64,000 nucleotides of DNA from Marsupella aquatica (lineage: Eukaryota > Marchantiophyta), in NCBI GenBank assembly GCA_973895155.1, contig OZ316895.1, forward strand, positions 7,564,001 to 7,628,000. The letters run 5' to 3'. Made by a program: the position numbers and the translations under genes. Under the pieces are notes generated by a model, which saw only the letters and a list, made by a program, of their open reading frames with translations, was not told where the DNA came from and did not search any database. Below, piece by piece: positions 42,546-55,280 of this stretch; the first letter of the stretch is position 1; each line of letters starts with the position of its first letter.

Positions 42546-44403
42546 TTGGACTCTATCTACGTTTTAGAAATGGCATCCCAAATCAGAATTGTGTGGGAGT
42601 CTACTGGAGATGTGATCTTTCTTCCTATTTTTTCATTGAGTGGAGAGCAAATAGTGAGTGAAACTTATCTCGGTCAACGACTTGGCTGTGAGGGGTTATT
42701 TATCCAAGATGTACTTGGGAGGAGGGAGGATTCCATTGTGAGTCCTACCTGTATTGAGCCTTCAAGTCTCCATAGCGTCCCACATTGGAGCTTGAAAATT
42801 GGATGTGTACTCTATGGTTCCTGAAAAATGATCCATCCCTCGAGAGAGTAGAAGCAGACATTGATGTTTGTGAAATCAAAACAGAGTCTCCAGATAAAGT
42901 TTCCCCTATATATCAAGTGAGTGCTTGTGACATGATATTGAGGATTAAAGGCTCGAGCGAGATATCTCACTTTGTCCGTAAGTTCTTGGAGTTGGGCGAG
43001 GATGTCAAACATGTTCAATGTCTTCCCAAGCATTGCAATGGGGACTCAATATTTGAGCTTCCTCTGGTAGATTCATCCACTAAGTGGATCTGGGTTAAGA
43101 TACATGGATTGAGAGAATGATTGCTATCGTTGGACCCGAATTATTCCAACTTCTGCGAATGTTTTTCCAAAAGATTTGTATCAGTTCGCAAAGGTCCGAT
43201 GCTCTAGGTCGATTGAATGTCAAAATGGGAAGTGTGCATTCTTAGATAAGGGCAATTGGAAGGAATCAAGTGTCTTGGGCGGGAAGGGCAAAAGAAGATC
43301 GCGTGCACAAGATTGAGGAAGCAGTTTCTCCCGGAGGAATAGTATGTTTTCATTGTGACCAACCACCTGTATGTGTGGAGACGTGTCCCGCGCTAATGTT
43401 TTACATGTACCCACATTCATTGGTGGATAAAGAATATGTGAGATTCATGTCGAGGCTTGCAATGCATGTCAGATACCATGTCCACCCAACGAAGAGTTTT
43501 GTTTTGAGGGAGGCCATGATTGCTACAGAGTCGGTCATCCGAGACCATCATTTAGTGAACCCCCTGGCCACACCAGCTCAACTAAAAATTGATGCAACGG
43601 AGTCATTGATGTCACACTTGGCTCCGGAGAGTGCCGCTGGGATTTCTGCCCAGGACATTCAGGATATTTGGAGCTCATTGAGTGCTCTTGCGTCCAAAGA
43701 GAAGTTCCAAGCCATCTTGCAAAATGTGAAAATGGAGAATCCCTTGAAAAGGGAGTTTGACTTGATTCATGACATGCAAAGGAACATTCATTTTCCTTAC
43801 ATCCAAAGATTTCTATTCCCTGGTCAAGGCTCAATTACAGATCGAGCTCATGTTTTCAAGATGAGCGTAAAAGGTTCGGGTTCTGGATTTGATATTCTTC
43901 AAGAAATGAAAAAAGGAGGTTCTCTTGAAGGATCATGGGTTAGTTTTGATGTTATACACCGGATTACTACTGGCTGGCTCACATTTAGTGCACACGTTTA
44001 TGATCATAACATCCGTGCCCTCTCCACAATAGTTACTTGTGAGTTGAAGTCTAAATGTTGTGAATCATTGTCTACGGCTTGGAGGTTGATGGTAAGTGTC
44101 GCATCCAAAAATGGTTTGCACGACATTACCATCCATGGTTTCATGGCAGACAATGCCACCGCTGGGTGGAATGCGATCCAAAATATATTCTGGTAGGGTC
44201 TGCCTAATCTAGAAACAAAGAGGTCTGATGCTTTTCATTTCTTCCAATCACTCCGGAGGCATACCCGTGAAGGTATTTTGGAGAAAAATCATGATGAGCA
44301 TTATGCTTTGTGGGACTGTTTGAGGAACGTCTCCACGTATGTTGAAGCTTACAGAATTCTTCGGAGATCAATGTGGAATGGCAAAAAAGGAGCATTGGAG
44401 TGA
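42546..44403 (+). pseudogene. Mutator-like or related DDE transposase remnant
   Basis: Short N-terminal pieces (42546-42824 and 42785-43120) overlap in different frames. The main ORF, 43270-44196, continues after a stop and frame change to about 44403. A Cys-rich start (CFHCDQPPVCVETC) is followed by a helical part. A DDE/RNase-H-like core has candidate acidic residues in WVSFDVIHRITTGW and HGFMADNATAGWNAIQ, with a possible glutamate in YVEAYRILRRS after RSDAFHFFQSLRRHT. The layout fits MULE-type transposases and plant proteins with MADxAxxxW motifs. Frameshifts make this copy inactive. The class assignment is from pattern memory, so it is moderate. Confidence 0.55.
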
Positions 44404-45525
44404 AAGTGGTACATTTTAAAACATTTTAACCTTACTTGAAGCTTCTTCAGATCTATCCGTCACCCCTTAATCCATTTTAAGCCTCAAAGGAACGTTTTGG
44501 AGAAAGTTGAGAAGTTTGAGTTTTGGACGAAATAATCGCTTTCGAAGAAATCCAAAAGAAATCACTTCTGGAGGAAGCTGAAGAATCGCTTTGCAAAACA
44601 ACTAGCAGAAACATCGCTTTGAAAACTAGAGGAATCGGTTTAGACTTTTGGCAGCAACTTTGACAGAAGATAACGGATCGGTCCGATTTCAATTTAAGGA
44701 GATTTTTGGTGCGTTGGAAAGCTCTTGCCAAGGGCTATAAGGAGAATTTTAGTTTGGACCCAAAAGACCAACTTCAAAATATCCCAAGCCGATTCTCCAA
44801 GGTTTTTTGGCATATGTTACTTAAACCATTTTCTATCTCTTTTGCACCTCTTGAGCTTTTCCATTAGTTGGATAGAATAGGATATAGAGACTTAGATTAG
44901 GAAACCCTTAGGAGTTAGATTTAGAGGGTCTTAGACTCATCTTACCTTTTAGGAGTTTAAGTTTAGATAAGAAAAGGTTTGTAGACTTTTAAACCTTTTG
45001 GCATCTCAAGCCTTTTGAGGGAGCCTACAATTGGACTCCCAAGACCATTTTTGGTTGTCTTATCCTTGGAATGTTAATCTTTGACCATTTTGGGTCTTTC
45101 TCTCATGCCAATCTTGGGCTTAGGAGGGAGGATTAAACTAAAAGGAAATGTACCCCACTTCTACATGGAAAACATTACATCCATCTCAAGTTCATGGATG
45201 AATGTCATAAGGAATATAGATTTGTAAGAGAAAACTTTGATATCTAGGGAAAGGAGAATTGTAGTGAGTCATTGGATGTAAAGCCGATCTCTTTTGAGTA
45301 TATGGAAGTCCTTGATGAATGAAAATCAGATTACCTATGGATAAGAAGTTAGATTTTATAAACTTTTTGATCTAAGAGTTTATTGGAGAATCATTTTAGG
45401 ATTCTGAAAACACAAATCGTAAAGAAATTGTTTTAAGATTTTGAATACCACAAAAGCGGAATAAATCGCTTTCCTTATTCCTTACGGAACCAAATCTTGG
45501 TTGTTTTGAACAAGATCTTACACAA
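44404..45525. other. non-coding part of the Mutator-like remnant
   Basis: No gene supported. Many short GGAGTTTAG / TTAGACT / CCTTTTGG phrases recur at 44830-45130, giving the impression of low-grade internal repetition. Confidence 0.35.
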
Positions 45526-45811
45526 TTGGTGTTGTTCTACTTACCACAATCAAGGAGTGGTGGCAGTCTGGAAACTGTATTCCAAGGAAACTTCGTTATC
45601 TACAAGGATGGATTTCCTAGTGGGTCGTTCGATGGAGATAGTGGGGGAACTATATCCGACTGGTATGGTCTTAATCACAAATCTATTTTTTATGGCCTGC
45701 TCATCAAAATATTGCAAGCAACCTTTGCTAACATCGGTTGAATCCATTACTTACGTTGATTTATACTGATGTGTTTTGTTTTAGTCGGCTGACGTTCTGG
45801 AGTCTGCAAGA

Positions 45812-46669
45812 ATGCCAAATTGCACTGGTTTGGAATCTGTCCATGCTTCCATGCGTGCTTCCCAACCCAAAAAGAAAGTGACTCTAGTGGAGGCTTGCAA
45901 AGTTGACTCCAATCGTGCTGCCTTCCAAGTTGCCTGCTACATCGGATTTGAGTCTGGTGTGAGTAGAGGTATAGGACCAACAATTTTTGAGCTTGCATTT
46001 TGCCATGCAGATATGGTTGGTTCTGCTTTCGCTCATGAGAAAGCAACCAATTATTTGATGGAAGCTAATGGGAAGTTTGATCTTCTACGAACCGGGCCAT
46101 TAAATGGTGATTTGCAAACAAAATCTACAAAGAGGAAGGGAATTGCAAGTGACAAAATCTCTGATCAGGACTCTCATCGACATGACACGGTTCTTCTTAC
46201 TTCCCCAGCTAGGATTGCATCAAGGAGACAAAATCTAAACTCTACTGAGTTTAGTCCTAATTATACGAGAGGGCCGCCAACATCAATGGATCGGCCCGAG
46301 GGAGCTTCGATACCAGATGTTATAAATTTGTCTAAGAGTGAATCGTTTGAGGTCCTTCGGACTCCGCCCAGACACATTGCTACTCGTTCAACTCCTGCTT
46401 CGTCCCCTACACGTGTAGTCCCACCACCCATTTTCGAGTCAAGTGCTACGTTGACATGCCATGAGGTGAGAGTTCCCCAAGGGAGTTGGTATATAGGTAG
46501 AATGTCCTCCAAAGGGGTCGGCCCAAAGTGCTATGGGTTTCTCGGTAGGTCTGCAACTCGAGAGGAATGTCGGAATTCTGTGAAAAAAGTATCGTTACCC
46601 GATCCAAGGGGATGCGTGGCTATTGCGGTTTTTGCTGCACACAGGATTTTTGGCTCAAACGTACCTTGA
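45812..46669 (+). CDS. unknown ORF downstream of transposase remnant
   Basis: 285 codons, one frame, no family recognised. The first about 110 residues are mixed (ACKVDSNRAAFQVACYIGFE, GPTIFELAFCHADMVG). The middle is Ser/Thr/Pro/Arg-rich and probably disordered (PASSPTRVVPPPIFESSA). The end is more compact (GSWYIGRMSSKGVGP to GCVAIAVFAAHRIFG). It sits about 1.4 kb after the transposase remnant on the same strand, so it may be another exon or a second gene of that element. A short ORF just upstream (45526-45741) may belong to it. Confidence 0.4.
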   Translation: MPNCTGLESVHASMRASQPKKKVTLVEACKVDSNRAAFQVACYIGFESGVSRGIGPTIFELAFCHADMVGSAFAHEKATNYLMEANGKFDLLRTGPLNGDLQTKSTKRKGIASDKISDQDSHRHDTVLLTSPARIASRRQNLNSTEFSPNYTRGPPTSMDRPEGASIPDVINLSKSESFEVLRTPPRHIATRSTPASSPTRVVPPPIFESSATLTCHEVRVPQGSWYIGRMSSKGVGPKCYGFLGRSATREECRNSVKKVSLPDPRGCVAIAVFAAHRIFGSNVP

Positions 46670-48183
46670 GTTACTTGGTTCTGTCCAAATAATGTTTGTT
46701 TTTGAGGAAAGCCACGACGTTCCATTGTTTCCTTACCACCAATTCCTGATGGTTTGCCTGTTTTGCTAGGGACCAGTCTTGCTAGTGAGGAAATTATCTT
46801 CCTCACTGAGAAAGGCCTTTCCTTGGATTTAGGCATTCAAACTCATCCCTCTAGAAGAGAACATATGCCAAATGTCTCCCCACCATTGAGTGCCCCTTCA
46901 CCTCTAGATTTACAAATTAATGTCAGTACATATTGTGAGATGGTAAACATGAATGACCCGTTGCATTGATTTTCAAGTCAAAATGGGAAGTCAATCCACA
47001 TGAGGGTTACTCTTTCGTCAGAAACGCATCAAATCATCAGAGGAAATGTACCCACTCACTGACTTGGTTCCAACTACAGGTCACAGTATATACATAGCAT
47101 GAAAAGTGCATAGTACATATTTGATGTTGAATTTTCTAAGACAAAGAGCTTGTTGATAAACCCATGTTCTCGACGAACATGTATATAAATCATATTTGGA
47201 TAACGTTTTTTCATCTAGAAAGAGCGAAAGTCTCACCTTGCAGATTGCAGCAAATAGAAAATTCACTAGTTGTCGTGTTGTGCAAGTGAACCTCCACTGA
47301 TGCCCCCGGTGTAGCCCCTCGATGCAGGTGACACTTAGCAACTCCCAAGTTGCCTGGTCTAACAGAAAATGCTTATATCTTCAGAAAGAGCCAACTCTAC
47401 ACTTGGTTCATACACATACTTTTGGAACTCATATTTGGCCTTATGGAACTCTTGCTAACTACAACTCCCACTATGCACAAGCTTACATCAACAGAGAAAG
47501 GATACAGAATGCATACTTACTATGGCTCTAAGCACCTTCACTACCTTGTTGAACCTAGTCCTAAAGCCTTTTCAACGTGTTTGCTGTGCTGTCTCTTTTG
47601 GCACCCAACACCTTATTCCAAAAACAAACAGAATACAATTTTACAAGTTAGATGCTTTGGAACCTTCTATGGTCTTAGCTGAATTGATGTCACCGTAAGA
47701 GGTGATAGACAAGGAATACGAAAGCTGGTCGAAGAGCTGTGGACAACACACTAGCAGGAAGTGCTTCAACCAATCCACTGCCAAACGGAACTCTTACATA
47801 GTCACATTCTTTCAGTAAACGGGAACTCAGTCAAACTTCATAATCTAAGTACACACTCTGTTCACAATAAGGATCTTTCAAGAAAAGGCCCCACCACAAG
47901 GGGGTGGCAGAAAGCAGACAAAGCTTCAAGAAGTTGGGAATGAAAAAAATTGCTCACAAGCTCAATTCATCCATGGCCCAGTTCAAGGCAAAACAGACTA
48001 CAACATTCAAAAAGAGTAACTCTACACTTGGTTGTCTAGATCAAAATGCAGCACACACCCTTCGCTTGCTATCCAGCAGTTTATTTGGAGGTGACCCTCC
48101 CTTGTCTAGACGTGGGACTGAGATAGATATAGAGATTGTTGTGGCAGAAATTGCCTTAGGGCTCCCAAAATTTGTCACTATTT
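46670..48183. other. intergenic
   Basis: Short ORFs only; nothing recognised. The region 46750-46970 stays open on the plus strand for 71 codons and could extend the unknown ORF before it. Confidence 0.35.
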
Positions 48184-48384
48184 CGTATACTTATAAATCA
48201 GAAGCGAGTGTACTTTTTAACCAAAACCCCTCACTCTCATAATTTCCACATTGTACTCTCTCTTGTCAGCACAATAGGACTTAATGGTCTTTCAGACACA
48301 ATTCTTGACCGGCCTGATCTCCCAACTTATATCAATTTGAAATAAAGCCCAGAGATTCTAAAATTGAAATACATGCCCTTGCAC
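48184..48384. repeat. about 200-bp direct repeat, copy 1
   Basis: Matches 48728-48927 at most positions: CGTATACTTATAAATCAGAA, GTGTACTTTTTAACCAAAAC, TTCTTGACCGGCCTGATCTC and GCCCAGAG. The copies are in the same orientation, about 544 bp apart, with unrelated DNA between them. Confidence 0.95.
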
Positions 48385-48727
48385 TACAGAATAGAGGAGA
48401 ATATTAAGGAGAGCTCCAACAGTAGAAGGCCTACGTACCCAATGTAGCTACAAACAGTGGTTGTACCTGGTCAGCTCTCTCTCCAGCCACTACTAAAGAA
48501 TGATGGAGTAGAGATGGCAAGTCCAGCTGCAAAAGTAGCTCACGTTGTCTCCAATGCACTACCCCAATCTCTGCACCTGTTCCCGCACCTGTTGTCTTGC
48601 TGCCCCAATCATGCTCCTGGACAGCAACACCACAGTCTTTACATCTCCAACTCCCAATTGCAGTAAGAAAAATGTTAAGAAAGGGCCAACACACTATACT
48701 AACATGATCCAGAATTTATCGCTCTTC

Positions 48728-48927
48728 CGTATACTTATAAATCAGAAGCTAGTGTACTTTTTAACCAAAACCCCTCACTCTCAGAATTTCCACATTGTAC
48801 TCTCTCTTGTCAGCACAATAGGACTTAATGGTTGTTCAGATACAATTCTTGACCGGCCTGATCTCCCAACTTAAATCAATTTGAAACAAAGCCCAGAGCT
48901 TCTAAAATCAAAATACCTGCCCCTGCA
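48728..48927. repeat. about 200-bp direct repeat, copy 2
   Basis: Partner of the copy at 48184-48384, with only about a dozen differences visible. The pair could be the terminal repeats of a very small (TRIM-like, about 740-bp) LTR element or a plain segmental duplication. TG...CA ends and target duplications could not be confirmed. Confidence 0.95.
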
Positions 48928-51329
48928 TTGCACTCTAATCGTCTCCACTCTGCTCTACTGCACTAGCATCCTCCTCTGTGCAAATACACATCTCTATAAC
49001 CCATATGTTCACATTCCCCTCTCTCCCAAACACGCATTAGAAATGTTTTACAAAAGAAGATCACTTGTGGCCTAGACTGGACTCTCAAGTATGCTAAGAC
49101 AAAGGACCCACCCCATGCTTTAGACCCACCTGAATCATTCACCAAGCTAGCCACACCACACTATTTTTGCTCTTCTGCCTCTTCACCCCCTCCTCCTCTT
49201 GGCACCAATTTCAGTGCTTCGAATGCCGCATTGGCGCCATAGCTTCACCAGCCAAATCAGAGAGCGGCTAAAGGATCACACTAAGTCATTTTGTATGATG
49301 GAGCCGCATCTTACCCTCTAAGGTGAATGAAGAAGATGGTCGCGGAAGATGAGGGCACTTAACAGCTGAACTGATCGACCTCAGTCACTTACCCGGGGCA
49401 ACCAAAAAATGTTATGATGGCCCTTTCAGCTCAATGATCCCCTTTGCACAACTATTGGCTCAAATTTCCCACCGCAAAATGCAACAAAGTCTATGCCCGG
49501 CACACCCTAGCGGTACATAAGAGGAAGACTAGGAGCTATATATAATGTGTATGCAGAGAAAGATTCTACCAATGCAGCGCAATGACACAGAAGAGAGAAA
49601 TCAAATTCAATTCATGAGTCATAGTGGAGTTGCTCACAAATATCAATGGGGGGCCACCAGCATCACAAAGCCGCACATTCCTCTCACGTAGACTTCAGTG
49701 TCAAGTGCTTCAAAGAAAAGCAAGTAGTGACTATCCTGGCCTCCGCTAGTGGGTGGAGCAATGCAACACCGAGGTCCAGCTAGCTTCGTGATGCACAGCT
49801 CCTTGGTTACTATCTTTGCTCTTCTCTACTATTGAAGCATCCGGCTGGCAGCTCAATCCGCAGACACTGATCGTAGCTCCAGCTGAAGACTCCGTTGATC
49901 AAACAGCAGCTGCAGCTTAGTAAGGAGCTCCCAAGGCCTCTCTCTTCAAAGCTTGGTTGACCTAGCTAGACCTTACTACCTTCGGCGTAGGGCTCCCTGG
50001 TTGCAGCTCCAATTCAATACCCAAGATGGAGCTTGTCATCCTCTGCATCAGAAACCCTCCACCACCCGACCTTGCGCGTTACACAAAGCTCACAATGGCT
50101 CAATGTCAGTGGCGCACATGGGGATTGAGATCTCGGCAAAGGACAAGCAAGGGTCAAGTCCGCAAGAATCGATCCCCCATTTTCCTCGCAAAACCCTAAA
50201 GCAAAACCCCAATCCTCCCACCCCGTGGTTACGCACTTAGGTCAGGCGCAAATGCCTAGCGACCCTAAACTCCTGCAGCTGTTGTGTTAGTGCCCCTAAA
50301 GAGAATGAGGGACCCTATGCCAAAATGTGGGCAACAGGTGGAACTGTTGGGGTGAGCCGTTGAGTGGGATGAGCCATTGAGTGTGACCCCAAACATTATT
50401 TTTGGCAAAATAAATTGTGGTAAACTGTGACATTTTGAAGAGTTGAAGGATAATCAGAAGTAAAGGGACCATGGAGAAGAGGGGGCCAATGTAATTAGTC
50501 AAGCATCACTCCTTGAAAATCCATACAATGCATGCACATAGTTGAGTATATGAGACACTAGGCGACAAGACATTTTTGAAGGGTTGGCATATTTACCCTG
50601 ATCCCTAAACTTGGATGTGGTGCATACAACATCCACTCTCCTACCCTAAGGACAACACAACTCCTAAGAAAGGCCCAATTTAGTCACTTGTGCCCAACCA
50701 TGTTCATTAAGAGCCTTAAACTTTTGATTTCACCCACATTGCATGTTGTTGGGGGTTTAGGGTCGAGTCATTATGGGAGGCTTGGAAAAGTTACCCTAAA
50801 CTTAAAATGATGTCACCCCAAGAATTCTATGTTGCCAACTTTGCACACAATAATGAGGCAAATTAATAAGCCGCGCAACCCACTGCCATCCCCATTACCA
50901 TTACCAAAAGCGTGTGCATCTTTCACAAAGTAGGGCGATTACTTTTCAGTCTTTTCATAAACCCCTTAACAATAAAAGTTGTTTCTAGTGTTTATGTGAA
51001 CCGGTGCAATGGTTTTGAATCATTTAAAAGTATAAAAAATGATTTAGTTGGCTTATTCCTATAAGGTTCGGTCTAAATTACCCCGGTTTCTACTAGTACA
51101 ATCATCACTGGCGATATCGTGATCATTTAATTATTCATGTTAAAATCATTATCATTAAGTATATAGATTAAATTTATATTTTATTATGGGATAACTAAAT
51201 ACTTTGACTATTATTTATGTACATGTAAAGTGGGCAAATATGCAAGCCACAAGATGCATGCACAAATTATTTTAGATGCATGCATTAGTTTATTTGCATG
51301 CATAATTTATTTTGATTGCAATAGCACTA
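48928..51329. other. intergenic or unrecognised repeat DNA
   Basis: No gene supported. Positions 49400-50300 are GC-richer and hold overlapping short ORFs on both strands. Positions 50300-51300 turn AT-rich. Near 51240-51300 the GCATGC-type motif of the gypsy LTR array appears in diverged form (AGATGCATGCA, TTTGCATGCATAA). Confidence 0.4.
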
Positions 51330-52098
51330 GCATACATTCCTACGTTGGATGTGTGCCACTTGGCTTTCATCCAAGTGTTTGGGCGTAATCTATGCCCTTT
51401 CTGATTCAATATAAATAAAGTGGTGAGAGACACTCTTTCATCATTCCCATATTTGATAATTCCCGTGTTGAAGCGATCATTTTTTCATCTCTCATATTTT
51501 TTCTATTCTTTACTTTATGTACATAATAGTCGGGCGTCCTTTGGTCTGGATAGCAAAAAAATGAGTGATAGACTTGTAGATGAGATCTTAGGGAACATGG
51601 TTTATTTGGGAACTTAGGGATAGGGCATCATTTGGCCCGGATAGCAAAGAAACAAAAGAATTATTATGAATCTAGGAGAAAGAAATGTCTCTAATCTCTC
51701 TCATCGTAACCCATTTTTATTAGAGTCCATCTTTTAAACAAGCCATCCATGAGGTAACATCTAACCGTCCTATCATTTTGGAGCTCAATTTGCAACTGCT
51801 ATTATGAGTTCTAACGAGCCAATAATATACCCAATAGTGTCCTATCGAGAGGGGTGAGAGTGCATTAGCTTTGTCTTCAATTGAAGTTATAGATCTAAAT
51901 AGGAGTCCAAATGATATTTCTGTTTCATTTTCTCTTGGAGATATTATGATCATATATTGTAGAAAGATTAATTTTTGAGAAGTATTGATCCGCAGATATG
52001 GTGAAATAGGGTTTAATAGTATATTAGTTTCACATGAACTTTTCTTAATACCCACTACCCTTATTACTAGAGTTATCATTTTGGTTTTAGTGTAAAAC
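51330..52098 (+). repeat. diverged gypsy LTR relic, plus orientation
   Basis: Matches the LTR of the 25.5-38.8 kb element in order: CTTGGATGTGTG-type block, TATAAATAAAG at about 51409 followed by GAGAGACACTC, TTTGCAACTGC, GAGCCAAT and ATACCC, GATATTTCTGTTTCATTTTC with CTTGGAGATAT, then ATATGGTGAAATAGGGTT. Divergence is high, so it is much older than the intact element. It retains the segment missing from that element's 5' LTR. Confidence 0.8.
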
Positions 52099-52099
52099 T

Positions 52100-53820
52100 T
52101 ATGGACATGCAAGGTTGACTTTATAAGAGCCAGCATACTCTTACCAAAAAACACGGTCATCCGGATAGCGATCCAATCAGGTAATTTTTCTCTTAATGGA
52201 GTGTCATTTTGGCACTCCAAAACTTGTGCTTCACTTGGGCATATTGCCTTTGTCATTTCGTAAAGATCTTAGCCCCAAACCTAATCGTATATTTCTCGTC
52301 TTTCTTATTGTCTTTTCAATGGCCCATCCTATCACAAATGGGCTCGTATCAACGGTAATACTCAATGGTCTCCCACACTCATAATCCGCAGGTTGAAGCA
52401 CTGGAGAGCTCATGAGAGCATTGTTCAACTTCACCATCGCCACTTTTACTCATTTTCTCAGTTGCTCATAGAGTGGATCCGCAAGGTGCAAGAAATGAGG
52501 ATTGAATCCAGATCTTGTACAACACAGAAGCCCCTAGAAACCTTCAAATTTCTGGCATCGACTCACAATCCTTCATCTTACTTATAGCCATCACTTTATT
52601 TATATTGGTTTTTGCCCATAAGCTCCACACATCTTACCAACAACCTTCACCTAGACTTTCATTATGAACTGAGATTTCTCCCCCAAAAGAGTAAGTCCAA
52701 CCTCAATTAGTTTTCCAAAAATGGCCTTGACATCAACAATGTGATCCCATACAAACTGCCAAATCCCATCACTCCTCAAAGGTCTCATCCTTAGTCTCAT
52801 CCAAGCAACCCTTAATCAAAACATCATCAATAAATAGTACGTCTTGCCTTTTCTAGAATGAACGGTTTGAGAACCTTACTCATCGTATTTTGCATATGCA
52901 CCATTGAGTTAGTCGCACTTGCGAAAGAGTACACATTTGCAAGAGGCCCAAATGAGTTTTTATAGGACTTGTTATGTCTCGAGTTGGAACTGATCACATC
53001 CCAAAAATAGATCACCCATAGAGTAGATTGTCCTCCTAAAAAATTTCTTGGCAAACTCATCCACAAGCGATCCTATTCCCACATTCCTAATCATCACTTT
53101 GTTTGGCGGCTGCATATCTTGGATGAATCTCAAACTCCCATTCTTTTCCAAATTGTAAACTATTTATTTGAGTATGGAGCATTTGACCTTTCAAGAATCC
53201 CGAATATCCCGAAACTTAGCTTTACCATCAATCATTCCGCCAATTTTGGAGCCAAAACCCATGGAACAACAATTGGTTTCAGATCCCATAGAACATTGGG
53301 GACAATAAAGATGACCATCGGTGTCACCTTACTTGGATCTACACAACCAATCTCATCAATAAAAAATGAGAAAGCTTTGCCATGCTCTAAAATCATACTT
53401 CAAAATGCTTCATGTTCCACCTCGATAAGCAGCCCATCAAAACTTATCTTGAGTCTTGCTAGACTCTTTTGGGAAACTTGTGCCTATTTGATCTTTGGGT
53501 CTCAACCTTGGTTCTAGTCTGGCTTGCTCCATTATTTCCATCGTATTACCCGACAAAGGTATCACTGCAGGTTTTACCTGCTTGTTGATGATCTTGTACT
53601 TTGTGTTTAAACAGACAATCTCAAAGACAAATGAGTAGTGATACTTGCTCAACTCTATTTCCATCTTCATACTTTCCAAGTCCAAAACCACACTTTTGAG
53701 TGGTTTGTCGCATCCAATTTCCACCAAAACCCCTTCCAGACTCTCATCATCATCAAGCTTGTTAGACTTGACCAAACTCTGACTTGCTTCTATAACATAT
53801 CTCTTATGCCACCCAGTCAT
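52100..53820 (-). pseudogene. degenerate gypsy reverse transcriptase/RNase H fragment
   Basis: Minus-strand frames in order from 53820 down: the pre-RT linker (TKYKIINKQVKPAVIPL; 53437-53820), RT fingers in fragments (53436-53119), the palm after motif A (NSFGPLANVYSFASATNSMV...MQNTMSKVLKPFILEK; 53066-52827), and RNase H start (MSSPVLQPADYECGRPLSIT, VDTSPFVIGWAI; 52443-52231). It ends within RNase H near 52100. It is the same lineage as the intact element (compare PQGATNSVAHIQNAMNRILQ). Many stops and frameshifts make it dead. It abuts an LTR relic of the opposite orientation. Confidence 0.82.
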
Positions 53821-54221
53821 CTCACTCCACCAACATAGATAACTTTGCTAGTCCGAGTGCACCCTACAAACAAACTGGAAAAATATTTGTTATCTTGTGG
53901 AGCCACAACAGGAGCACTCCGCTGGTCCACAATTAAACTTCAATGGAGCACAAACCCATTTCCGTGTTTTCTTTCTTTATTAAGCTCCCTTTCAACCTCA
54001 ACTTTCGGTTCTCGCTCCATGCCGAGGCTCCATGTTGCATTTGGGTTGTAATTTTTTTGGTTGCACATGTTGTGTTGTGTGACCTTGTATAGCAAATCAC
54101 CTGGCAGGGATGACATGTTCACCTAGGTTACCATGCTCTTTGTGCCATGGGGGTATGAGGATTAGCTCCTTATTCTTCCAAGTTTAGCCTTTTGGCACTA
54201 ATAGAGCTCATGCGAGTGTGC

Positions 54222-54274
<53 letters not shown>

Positions 54275-55280
54275 GTTGGTTAGCATGTAAAGCAACATTA
54301 ACAGGGTTCTGCTATGTTTATAGACTTGGAGTCCCGCATGGCTAGCGGGTGAGCTTGGCTTGACTTAGTGATACCTTGCGACATTATGGATTTTGTTGTA
54401 TATGAGTTGTGTGTCGTGGGATTATCTATTTCTTGTTTACATGATGTGCAACAATGTGAGTTGCGTATGGATGTGTGTCTGCACGACAACTACTACCATT
54501 TCTCCACTCACCATATCAGCTGCAGCATCATCATCAAAAATATTGTCAAGATCAAGGCACATCGACATGTGCACCAACTTTATGACATGCATGTCTAGAT
54601 ATTTGTCCATGTCACTTTTGTGGATGCCCTTGCAACAAAGAATACATCTAGAAACAAAGAGTAATCCTCCTCTGGACAAAATCATGTGATTATCTCGACG
54701 ACAAGGGTGGGATGCAATTCTTCACTCTTGTTCAGTACATGTCCATATTGTTTATTCCATTCAACCAAGTCCAAATCGGGAGCATACAATGCTCTCAGTG
54801 GCCGGTGTAGGTTTTCCACTGCAAATTGTGAGCTCAGCACCAAGCCACAAATTTGGGAGTACAACATGCATCAATTTAGGATGAACACCAGTACATATAT
54901 GCCAAAGGCAACAAAAGAACTTCTCATACATTTCAAAAAGTCAAAGCTTGGTCACCTTACCTTAAACGCATTTTCCATGTTCTCTTCTTGACAACTATCA
55001 ATCCACAAAAGTGTCCATTCTGCCATGACCTTGGCGGCTAGAACTTTAGGCTTTTCTATAGTTGTTTGCATGTTTGGATCAATTAAGGCATCAGCAATGT
55101 AAGCGTCATATTGTGTTGCATAATCTGTCTAGTAGCTCCGGTTCACCACAACGTCAAGAGGCTGCAATAGGGAGGTCAAATTTTCTAGCACAATCCGCAC
55201 AAACACATTGTAGTCTTCTAATACCTTTGCATCATGTGCCTTGGGCCACTTCAGTTATGGACCATATGCGTCAATGAGAT
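53821..55280. other. no gene recognised apart from flanking relics
   Basis: Holds the (GA)n tract. The minus strand near 54680-54870 is open for 61 codons and may be the far 3' part of the pogo-like element, but I cannot show it. Confidence 0.35.
54227..54271. repeat. (GA)n microsatellite
   Basis: Uninterrupted GA run of about 22 units. Confidence 0.97.

Noticed and set aside
45526-45741. GDSGG in a short ORF, as in trypsin-like serine proteases
   Set aside because: No matching His or Asp regions or trypsin-fold context; the ORF is only 71 codons.
48928-50300. ORFs of 60-95 codons in GC-richer DNA
   Set aside because: No motif, no splice chain and no bias to one strand.
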